Source: Sinohyriopsis cumingii
Lineage: Eukaryota; Mollusca; Bivalvia; Unionida; Unionidae
NCBI GenBank assembly: GCA_028554795.2
Contig: CM068830.1
Span: 112,781,214-112,845,213, forward strand
DNA: 64,000 bases
Direction: 5' to 3'
Positions 1 through 9,408 of this stretch are shown piece by piece. The notes beneath the pieces are model-generated. The model worked only from the letters and a program-made list of their open reading frames with translations. It was not told the origin of the DNA and made no database searches. Positions within the stretch are counted from its first letter, which is position 1, and each line of letters begins with the position of its first letter. A program made the position numbers and the translations under genes.

Positions 1-757
1 AAAGCGTTTTAAGTAAAGTTTCTTCCTTAGATTCAAAATATAAAGGGATTTTTTTTTCTCAGACAATGCAATGAAACATTTATAGTTGATGCAGTCGTAT
101 TGCATACTAAATGTTATTTTCTACGGGAAGGGCTTATCTTACGCTGTGAGAAATTCTTGCCCGACCCGTTTTGCATAATTTATCAAATAAACTGTTTAAA
201 TAAAACAGAATTAATATACAGTGATGTTATGTATCTGATCGAACGATATTCATTTATTTTTCAAGGAATTTCGAGAGGATAATTTTCGAGAGTTCTACTG
301 CAATATAAAGTTGAAAATGTTTAAAGAGGATTTCAGGTAAGTTATTCATATTTATTTCCACTTGTTTTCAGTCTTAAGATAAGTAATGATTGGATTTCAC
401 AATATTTTGACTAAGGATGTACGGAGAGATCTACAAAATCATGTACCATAGTAAATTTAAATTTGATTTATCTGTTCATATACTTGTTGGAAGCTAGATA
501 CCCATCTCCTAACTTACTCTGACCGTATAGTATTAATTGTTATGTATATACATATCCATCTCCAAGCGGATGAGTAACGTCTCCCTTTGTGCCTCCTTGT
601 TTTAATTGGAGTTAGATCCCCATTTCTTAGTGAGAAGCTCGGGATATTTAATTATTAACCTAAGTCCAACAAAATAACCCAGTCGGGCACATATAATGTA
701 GTTCCTATTGATTGAGAGGACATGTTGAGCTATCGCATGGATTCAATAATGCGGCCA
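1..757. other. No gene recognised
   Basis: AT-rich sequence without a convincing coding region. A short open frame at 100-282 has no recognisable domain. A good donor-like site (CAG then GTAAGT) follows a seven-codon open stretch starting with ATG at about 318, but nothing around it supports an exon. Confidence 0.5.
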
Positions 758-1045
758 ATTGTGTGTGTGTGTGTGTGTGTGACCTGGGTTGTTAACGTAG
801 CTTTAACAATTTGTCAGTCATAATGCTACGATGTCTGCTGTGTGGCAGTTCATCGTGATGTCTTTCACAGGGGCATAATGCCGCAGACATGTAGTATGAT
901 GTTCCACCCAGTCACATTTTCCTGACACAAGGATGACCGGTCCTAACACTAAGCTCTTAATACCGAGCGCCTAGCGAGGCAGCTGTATGTACCATTTTTA
1001 TAAGTCTTATGTACGACTCAGCTGGGGTTCTAACCCGCGACCAGT
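758..1045 (-). repeat. tRNA-derived SINE copy 1, 5'-truncated
   Basis: Read on the minus strand this matches the body of the SINEs at 4133 and 44877: a degenerate box B, the blocks 'CGCTAG', 'TTAAGAG', 'TGTTAGGAC', 'GTGACTGGGTGG', 'CTGCGGCAT', and a terminal (CA)n tail that appears as (GT)n at 760-781. The tRNA-like head upstream of box B is not recognisable. This supports one SINE family that ends in a CA microsatellite. Confidence 0.7.
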
Positions 1046-2311
1046 GATTCCGGTATAAACAAGTCACTCCTCGTCCTCCTTCCCTGGGCACTTTTCATAA
1101 CAATACATCATACAATCAATGAGGCTGTTGACATAATTAAATTACAATTGTTGATTGTACTTCAGTATTTGTGCACACTTTTTATGGAACCAAAACCCAG
1201 ATGAATTGATATCGACCGAGTTTTTAAATGATTTCTAACTTGAACCTTCTTAAACACAGCAAAGGACGTCCGATATAATTTATATGGACCCTCTACTAGA
1301 AATGATAATTCAGAGAGCATGTGCAGATATACATTCCATACAAAGGTGACAGAGGTCAGGTAAAAGCTTATAATTGACATGATACCAGGCAGACTCCAGA
1401 GGCAAGGTATGAAGAAGAAGACTCGTACTATTGTGTTCATTACATGCTACACAATACAGTTCACGTGTATACCTACTAACGACTGAAATCTTTTGTCTGA
1501 CAAATCAATCCTACATATTGGGAATTTGGAGTGTCAAGAGACTTAGAAGATTCTGACACTAATTTATCAGCAAACCAAACCCCCTCCCCAATATAACGTT
1601 TATATTAAATTGCGTTGTAACGAAATATGACGCATTCACAAGGGTTAGGACAATACCCTGACGTACTAAGGCTTGTACTGATAAATAGGTTTGAATAAAA
1701 CGTCACTTCATACAGTTTTGAATCAAATCTCAATTGATACGCCACTGTCCGTACACATTTGATTTTTTGAGTCTATATTTTTAAATTTATCTTAAATCTA
1801 GTTTTAACGTGATAACAAATACTGGGTATTTTCAAACAAATACTGTCATAGGCTGTACCACGATAATTCATAAATTGTCTCGATAATGTGTTTAAAAAAA
1901 GTATATTTTTATTTCTGGGACAAATAAATATGAATAACTTTCGAAAATTGTCATTGTCATCATTTTGCTTAGTAATCTTCGGTTTAAATTAGTTATACAA
2001 ATTTATATATGTTTTTGTACCGACTGTAGATATTAAACATTTTGGTTGGTATTTAGATATTTTTTTTTAGAAGCAATCCCTCATGAACTCCTTTCCTATT
2101 ACGTGACTGTCGTACATGTCACAATTACCAGTCATACAGATTCACACGTTTCGAATCATTATACATCACAAAGTTTGGAATCTATTAGTTTCAATAATTG
2201 AAATGCAATTCATATCTCCGGTCTGTTAGATTGATGATGAGCGAAAATGCCTGTTAACATCAGCAGAACACGTAAATGTCAAAGAAACAAAGAAGAAATT
2301 GTTAAAAAAAA
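1046..2311. other. Non-coding, no feature recognised
   Basis: I see no domain, RNA or repeat here that I can support. A 92-codon open frame on the minus strand (1162-1440) has no family signature. Confidence 0.4.
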
Positions 2312-2461
<150 letters not shown>

Positions 2462-3125
2462 ATCATGCAGCCAATACGTAATAAGGATGCAAAGAGTAAT
2501 ACATGCATTAGTCCTACCCGGAATTATTCGTGGACACTAAAGACATCACAACACATGCCATACGTGTTTTGCCCTCATTTTTAAATCTTGTCACATGGAA
2601 TACAAGCCAGCAGTTCACAGAATAGCCGTTTGTATAGCTAAATGCTGTACACATTTAAAATTAATTTCATAAGCCATTTATCAAGAATTAAGGCCAATTA
2701 ATGCTGCATCATTATAACTCCACCAATATATGTCGTATCAGAGAAAGGAGTCCGAATAAGACAACTACAAAGTAATAGTTGATGAATACTTTATTGAAAA
2801 GTATAGAGGTCCAGCACAACTACATTGTAATCTAAATGTTAAGAATCCAATATATATTTAAATATTTAACATAGGTGAGATGGCATTGATCAGTAACGGT
2901 GAGAGCTTTAGAGCACTGGCCGTTTGGGCCCCTTTCTAGAATATCAAGAGTAAAGACGGCAATGATTGCCCTCATTACAGTTCCTCTAGCAATTGGTTCA
3001 AAGATATTTATCAATACGAATAGACAGACTCATTGGAAAGTTATAATAAAACTAATGTACAACCAATCGAAAAAATGTAATAAAAGCGCACCAGATAATG
3101 AATAAATGTATTGGATTACCGTATG
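2462..3125. other. Non-coding, no feature recognised
   Basis: Only short open frames of unlike composition on both strands. No domain or repeat identified. Confidence 0.4.
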
Positions 3126-3351
3126 AATAAACACACTTTTCTAAGGTATTGAATAAACACTTTTCTAAGGTATTGAATAAACACTTTTCTAAGGTATTGA
3201 ATAAGCACTTTTCTAAGGTATTGAATAAGCACTTTTCTAAGGTATTGAATAAACATACTTTTCTGAGGTATTGAATAAACACTTTTCTAAGGTATTGAAT
3301 AAACACTTTTCTAAGGTATTGAATAAACATACTTTTCTAAGGTATTGAAAA
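3126..3351. repeat. 24-bp minisatellite, about nine copies
   Basis: Direct repeats of AAGGTATTGAATAAACACTT followed by TTCT. A few copies carry a 2-bp insertion (AACATACTT) or AAGC in place of AAAC. The copies are close to identical, so the array is young. The minus-strand open frame across it (3052-3330) translates to a repeated Phe-Asn-Thr-Leu-Glu-Lys-Cys unit and is not a gene. Confidence 0.93.
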
Positions 3352-4132
3352 ATAATGCTACTGAATACCAAACTGACACATTAAGAAATAGAAAAAGAGA
3401 AGTGAAACTGTGCAAATATGAAAATACATATTTTAAACTTCAACAAGGTAACGAGCCAACATGGCGACAACGTGAAAGTATTTACCAACACGGATTATCT
3501 GCATACGTGCTATAATAGTATAAAATGAAATATTTATTTTTACCACAAAAGTGATTGAAAACATAAGATATATGGAAAACCAATATCCAAGAGCCAGTTT
3601 ATGATATATAAATACAACAATTTTCCAACCTTTCATTTAAAACAGGCATATTGGTGGAAAAGTATGTAAGGGAACTGTTCCGTACTTGTGTCATATGCTC
3701 TCCAATTATGTCAAACTTTTTCATGCACATTCCCTCACATAGGGAACTTTTCAGAAGCAAAAATAAATCTGAAATTTTCGTTTGTTTGTGAGACATATAT
3801 CTTCCATATGTTGTGATCATATCTATCTAGTTGAAGTTTTATAATTTATCATAGAATTTAACGAACTTGTGCTGTTGTCTCAAGCGCATTATAGAAGTTA
3901 TTATTACGTATGACAGAACTTAAGAATTTGTAAGCTTCTCTCAAGCTCACTTCGGAAAATATGAGTGTTTATTAGATTGGCAAATTATACCCATAAGTGG
4001 TCTATTTATTATCAGATTCATAAAAGTCACTATTTATTAGAAGATTCAATTCATCCGTTGCCGAATCGAGTTTTCCTCTGTGAGCTTTAGATTCGTCACG
4101 ATTAAATATTTTTGATAAAAAATACTTCCTGT
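3352..4132. other. Non-coding, no feature recognised
   Basis: AT-rich stretch with no supported gene. Minus-strand open frames of 67 and 73 codons here show no domain features. Confidence 0.4.
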
Positions 4133-4438
4133 GAACGCTAAGGATGCGGGAGGTCGTGGGTTCAATCCCCAGCCGAGTCATACCAAAGACATAAACATGG
4201 TAGTAACAGTTGCCTCGCTAGACGCTCAACATTAAGAGGTTTGTGTTAGGACTGGTCGGCCTGGTGTTAGAATAATGTGACTGGGTGGGACATGATGCTA
4301 AATGTCTGCGGCATGATGCCTCAGTGCTAGACATCACTATAAACTGCCACACTACAGGCATCGCATCGATATGATTGAAATGTTTTAAAAGTTACATTAA
4401 AAATCTAAATCACACACACGCGCACACACACACACAAT
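4133..4438 (+). repeat. tRNA-derived SINE copy 2
   Basis: Contains a good tRNA box B (GGGTTCAATCCCC, about 4159-4171) preceded by a degraded head. The family body follows, then a CA-rich tail ending near 4437. The box A half present in the copy at 44877 is largely lost. Pol III promoter function is inferred from family structure only. Confidence 0.8.
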
Positions 4439-5195
4439 TTTCTTTATCACAGCCTTACGTAAAAATCTAACACAATAAAATCCCCAGGACGTGGCTCATA
4501 CGTTCGAGTCCAGGACATGCTAAAGCTTGTAAATAAGGCTAGACCTTGAACTCAAATATAAGTAAACAAGTTATTTTTCACTTACAAAACAGGTCAAAGA
4601 ACACGAGATTATTCAGGTAGGCCAAACCTCTACCCTCAATTACGGACAAAGGACAAACAGACAATACAAATATGCATAAGATGTGAGGAGTTTTGCGTGC
4701 ATAATTGAATTGTCATGAAAATAGATTGGAAAGTGTAGCTACAAGCAGCACTATTCTCTATATTCAGTTTAATTAATACTGTATTATGTATGCAAATATT
4801 ATATGTTACTTTCATGATTATTGATTGTAAGGGTGATTTAGCAGACAATCTACTAAATCTTTGTGGTTTTGTGGTCATTCGACATTGGCGGGTTTAGAAG
4901 AAATCTTGTCGACGAATTTCATGGGTCTTGAATTTAACTCATTTGTTTCGCCTATGCAATTCCGGATCACATGATTTCTGATTGCTTAGCTGTTAAAAGA
5001 CCTGACCTTATTTACAAGTTGGAATGTTCTTTAAACGAATAATTGACCCTCATCTTGGTTCTGAAACTGTGACTTAGTTTTTTATATGAGGTAGTGAATT
5101 CTTTGGGATTTACTGAGAATTAATTTAAAGACGTTTTGTATTATATCGCTACGATTCCTTTAGCATATATAAAACTATTCAATGGCACATCAGCA
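4439..5195. other. Non-coding, no feature recognised
   Basis: Between the SINE and a dispersed repeat. No supported coding sequence. Confidence 0.35.
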
Positions 5196-5199
5196 ATAT

Positions 5200-5435
5200 A
5201 GATTCGACTTAATTCGGAACACCACTGGAACTCATTTATAATACTCTGAACTTTTGGACTTGTGATAGAAGTTTTGGGATTATCTGGGATTTAATTCACA
5301 ATACTGGAAGCTCTTTTTTTAAAAATTTTCACTTTGTATACTAGGGAAATAAATTGTTCGTGAAGGTTTACAAAATTTGCTGGATTTCGCTTTTTCTGTT
5401 AGTTTCTTTAAGACAAGAGAGTCGTAACAGCTGAG
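5200..5435 (+). repeat. Dispersed repeat copy (shared with 58960-59190)
   Basis: Shares an ordered series of blocks with 58960-59190 in the same orientation: 'GGACTTGTG', 'GGGATTTAATT', 'TTTTCACTTTGT', 'CTAGGGAAATAAATT', 'TTTTTCTGTTA', 'AGAGTC'. A weaker relative may lie at 31400-31610. The class of element is unknown. Confidence 0.55.
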
Positions 5436-6524
5436 ACAACCGATAGGTAATGGTCATGTGACACGATATTAGTGATGATATCTCCTGTTTGCCCAATGAT
5501 CAATTAAGCCATAGAAGAACGTTGCTGAACAGCATGACACTACATTCAGTACTCGACTAGAATAGTCAGGGTATCATCCTATAACCATATTTTGCTACAA
5601 GCTATCATCTTTATTTCGCGGAAGATGTTTTTATAACAAGAGAAGTAATTTCAGGACACCGTTTAATATATGAATTATAACACTTCATGGGAGAGAATAC
5701 TGAAGTATTATTTTACGAGGAGTTATTTTTATACGACAAGCATGATTATGTAATATCGACTGAAAAATTTAAAAAAAAGAAAAAGCAAACAAAAATTTGA
5801 ACGGCAAATGATGTGTACTGGTAAAATTTAAAGGATATAAAGGAAATAAAAACATCTCCTAATGCTTATTAGCCGGAAGAAAATGTTTCACCGAAATAAT
5901 CTTAGCGAGGTAGAGCTCCAGCGAAGCTGTTTTAAAGTACCCTTCAAAATATTGTTGTAGTTATATCCAAATATTTTCATTATATAAATGGAACCAATTA
6001 TCCGTTATCGGCGTTGTCAAGTTAAGCCTATTAATGAAAGGTAATGTTGAAATATTAATGCACATGTAAAGACAGTATACTGAAGGAGACAAACAAATGA
6101 GAGAATGCAACCAAACAAAGATCACTAATGACTGCGAAACAATTATATAAATTCTATGAATGTTCTATCAGGAAACGTAGATTATGAACAATTACATAAA
6201 ATTGTAATCAGCATATGACACAAAAGTTGGTTCGTACATAACTACCAAAATCTGACTTGAAGAGAACAAAAATGGATTGTAAATGAGACGAAAATGTATT
6301 GTCGCAAGAATGTTTCTTGATTCGTTTAGGAAACAACAAATAAAGGCAGATTCGAAACTGGGAAAGAAATAAAATGCAAATTTCATTTATTTTTTTGAAG
6401 ATGTTGAAACATAGTTATGGAAAATAATAGGCAGAAAAATAGGCTTTTAGGTTCAGACAATCCAATCTAGGTCAAATGATTCAACTCGTAAGAACGGAAA
6501 CAGATAAAGATGGAGATGTAGATT

Positions 6525-6705
6525 GGTTGTTGTAGTAGTAGTAGGGTTTAACGCTATATTTCAGCACACGATAGGCTATACATGGCGGCCAGCATTAATG
6601 GTGGAGGAAGAACCCGGGAAAACCCCAGAAAGAACCACCGACCCACGAGAAGCTACTGGCAAGCTTTCTCACATACGCATGATGTAGATTGGTAACACAA
6701 AACAC
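6525..6705 (+). repeat. Dispersed repeat copy (shared with about 47430-47570, inverted)
   Basis: The block GCTACTGGCAAGCTTTCTCA with neighbouring 'CATGGC.GCCA' sequence recurs on the opposite strand near 47440-47550. This copy also includes a GC-rich stretch at 6600-6655. Non-coding; element class unknown. Confidence 0.5.
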
Positions 6706-7817
6706 AAGCAAAGACATAATGTACAAATTCATAAGTCTGAATAAAGTTCGAAGAACTACTAGATAAATTAGATTTACTAGAAGGACAATATGACCAAGAC
6801 ACCTAGTATATATGGTGAAGAAATGCATAAATATAATAACGCTGAATACAATACATCAAGGTCAAGTTCATATATGATGTACTTACACGTTAACGGTTGG
6901 TACCATCCGATATCCTTTCGAAACGCTAAATAGGCTTGTAAACAACACATTCAATTCAATTAATGGGTACAGTAATCATTTCTTGGAGTACAGCTAATTC
7001 ATTTAGCGTACATTTATAATTTGAGTTCGAAGTACAAACTAATTTTGACCACTATTTTAAAAAAACTGTTCTTCGGTAGGAAAAATGAAACACCCGATTT
7101 CCTAGGACAATTAAGCTCGATTACAAGCAAAATTGATAGAAGATAAAAAGGATACGAAACATGCCTGACGTAAACTATTATTCACGTTAGAAATAAGAGA
7201 AGGAATTTTTTTTGTGAATCTAAATTTCAATTTATATACTCATGAATGAACAAATAAAGATACAAATATAATTTATACTTGACTAAGAGCCGTGGTTAAA
7301 ATCATGCATATAATTGTATAAGTCCTTAAGACAAAATATAATTTAATACTTTGAAACAAAACTCTTTTCTAAATCAACGAATAATGCTGATTTTGAAAAC
7401 CAAACAGAAACTTGAAGAAAGGAAAAAAAAATATTAAAATATACCTTGACGAAGCGAAATATTTGAAAATCCTAAATGTATTTTATTGTAAAGAAAGATA
7501 GTGAATAACGAAGATAGTTGGTTTAGAAACTAAAACAGACGAATCAAAATTATGATGGATTTACGGTGCCAGAATCAAACGAATTGCTAATGTTTGACCT
7601 TTAATAAAACAAAATAATAAGCCAATAAAGCGACAAAATGATGTTATTTGCCAATATGGATTCTCTGAGTATCAATGTTGCAATTAAAAAAAATCCGAAA
7701 TCTCATAAAATAAAATATTGCATTTTACATTACAATCGAGTATAAACATCGCAAAATGGATGGGAGAAAATAGATAAAATACAGTTTTTTTCTTCATTGA
7801 TAAGATGATTGATATAT
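6706..7817. other. Non-coding, no feature recognised
   Basis: AT-rich sequence up to the end of the LTR element. No domain or RNA gene recognised. Confidence 0.4.
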
Positions 7818-7908
7818 TGTCAGCAAGCGGCCTGCTAAAAGGATTCGCACAACTCCAGCTGTAGGGCTGAGTTTTTGATGGTAGGAATATCCGGGGTGTC
7901 CGGTGTTG
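7818..7908 (+). repeat. Inverted, internally deleted LTR-start fragment in place of the 3' LTR
   Basis: Two blocks match the beginning of the LTR at the other end of the element. 7818-7866 matches the reverse complement of 13734-13782, and 7867-7908 matches the reverse complement of 13371-13412. The 321 bp between those blocks in the full LTR are missing here. Because the matches are inverted, this piece points opposite to the orientation expected for a 3' LTR of a minus-strand element. Confidence 0.85.
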
Positions 7909-7931
7909 TATACCTCCCCCCTAAAAAAAAA
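7909..7931 (-). other. Polypurine tract of the LTR element
   Basis: On the minus strand an A-run leads into AGGGGGGAGGTA immediately before the 3' terminal fragment. This is the position and composition expected for a plus-strand priming site. Confidence 0.65.
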
Positions 7932-8022
7932 AGTGGTATCACTTTTAGAACAATCACGGAATGTGAACAATGAAACATTATTAAAACTTCCAATTTTCAG
8001 ACCGAACGAAATGATTTGCTAA

Positions 8023-9408
8023 TTACACCCTACTTAAAAAATCAGCTCCCACATTTTCTGACCCTCGAATTTCCTCTATTCGAAAACTGTATGGTTGCAA
8101 AGACAACGCCCAACGCATCAATCTTGCATTGGTGACCTTTGCTTTATTCAAATATAAAAGCGGCTGATGGTCCGTTTGCAAGGTAAACTCCCTCCCAAAA
8201 AGATATGTATCGAATTTTCCTATTCCCCATACTAAACCTAGGCACTCCTTTTCAATCACGGAGTACTTTTCCTCTCTAGGGAGCAATTTCCTACTTGCAT
8301 AAGCAATGGGCAATTTCATCCCCCCTTGCTCCTGTAGCAAAACAGCCCCAAGACCCGTATCGGACGCATCAGTCCTCATTACAAAAGGTTTATCTATTTC
8401 CGGCAACTTTAAAATTGGTGAACTTACCAGTTTGTGTTTTAGAGTGTTAAACGCTTTTTCCTGGCATACACCCCATGAAACTTTATTCGGTTGCCCCTTC
8501 CTAGTCAAATCCGTTAATGGGCTGGCAATAGCCGAAAAGTTGGGGACGAATTTCCTGTAGAACGCGATTAGACCTAGGAAAGACCCTACTTGTTTTTTTG
8601 TCTCTGGTCTAGGGGCATCCCTGATTGCTCCTATTTTATCTGGATGAGGTTGCAACTGGCCTAGTCCACTTACCAGATGTCCCAAACATTCCAGACTGGA
8701 ATACCCTATGCTACACTTAGTAGGCCTAACTGAAAGATTTGCAATGTGAAGTCTATCGAACAGATCCCGTAATACCTTAACATGTTCATCCCATGTATGC
8801 GTGTAAACAAAGATGTCGTCTACAAAGCTGTCGACGTTTTCCGTTCCGTTTAATAATTTGCGCATGAGACGAACGCACGACGCACCGGCGTTGACTAAAC
8901 CGAAAGGCATAACTTTAAATTGAAACAGTCCTTTGGGAGTCGCGAATGCCGTCAACTCGCGGACATTATCGGCGATGGGTATCTGCCAATATCCCTTGCT
9001 TAGATCTAATTTGGAAATGTATTTATGACCTGCCAATTTTGAAAATACACTTTCCATATCTGGCATTGGTTCTGCATCAAATACGGTGATCTTGTTTAAT
9101 TGCCGAAAGTCAATGCAAAACCGGTTGGTCCCGTCTTTCTTTCTGACTAACACCACGGGGGACGAGTATGGGGAGTTTGAAGGTTCGATCACTCCCTGGT
9201 CTAACATTTTCATCACTTCTTCACTGATGGTCTCCCGTGCATTAAAGGGTATCGGATATCCTTTAATCCTGATAGGCTCAGTGGTATTCAATTTGATCTC
9301 GTGTCGAATTAGACCCGTACAACCTGGTCTGTCCGTGAACACATCTGGATATTTGGACAAAACCTCCATAATCTGTACGTTGACCCTCCGATAACTCAGG
9401 GCATACAT
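8023..9408 (-). CDS. pol: Reverse transcriptase and RNase H of the LTR retrotransposon
   Basis: A 461-residue open frame. Reverse transcriptase copies element RNA into DNA and RNase H degrades the template. RT landmarks: the linker with 'YPDVFTDRPG' (20-29), 'VVLVRKKDG' (85-93), the first catalytic Asp in 'SKLDLSKGYWQI' (about 132-143), and 'FVDD' (195-198) as the catalytic pair. The gypsy-type thumb/connection segment follows. RNase H acidic residues are seen in 'RTDAS' (about 345-349), 'EKECL' (386-390), 'TDHQPL' (412-417) and 'ADFLSR' (455-460). The frame starts with ATG directly after a TAA (TAAATG) and overlaps the integrase frame by about 130 bp. Homology passes from the upstream frame into this one near 9375, so the ATG is probably not a true start. 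The protein was more likely part of one Pol polyprotein, separated by an indel or made by a +1 shift. Confidence 0.93.
   Translation of the reverse strand: MYALSYRRVNVQIMEVLSKYPDVFTDRPGCTGLIRHEIKLNTTEPIRIKGYPIPFNARETISEEVMKMLDQGVIEPSNSPYSSPVVLVRKKDGTNRFCIDFRQLNKITVFDAEPMPDMESVFSKLAGHKYISKLDLSKGYWQIPIADNVRELTAFATPKGLFQFKVMPFGLVNAGASCVRLMRKLLNGTENVDSFVDDIFVYTHTWDEHVKVLRDLFDRLHIANLSVRPTKCSIGYSSLECLGHLVSGLGQLQPHPDKIGAIRDAPRPETKKQVGSFLGLIAFYRKFVPNFSAIASPLTDLTRKGQPNKVSWGVCQEKAFNTLKHKLVSSPILKLPEIDKPFVMRTDASDTGLGAVLLQEQGGMKLPIAYASRKLLPREEKYSVIEKECLGLVWGIGKFDTYLFGREFTLQTDHQPLLYLNKAKVTNARLMRWALSLQPYSFRIEEIRGSENVGADFLSRV

Noticed and set aside
3052-3330. 92-codon minus-strand open frame
   Set aside because: A translation of the 24-bp minisatellite, whose length is a multiple of three.
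3126-3351. CRISPR-like array
   Set aside because: Direct tandem repeats without spacers in eukaryotic DNA.
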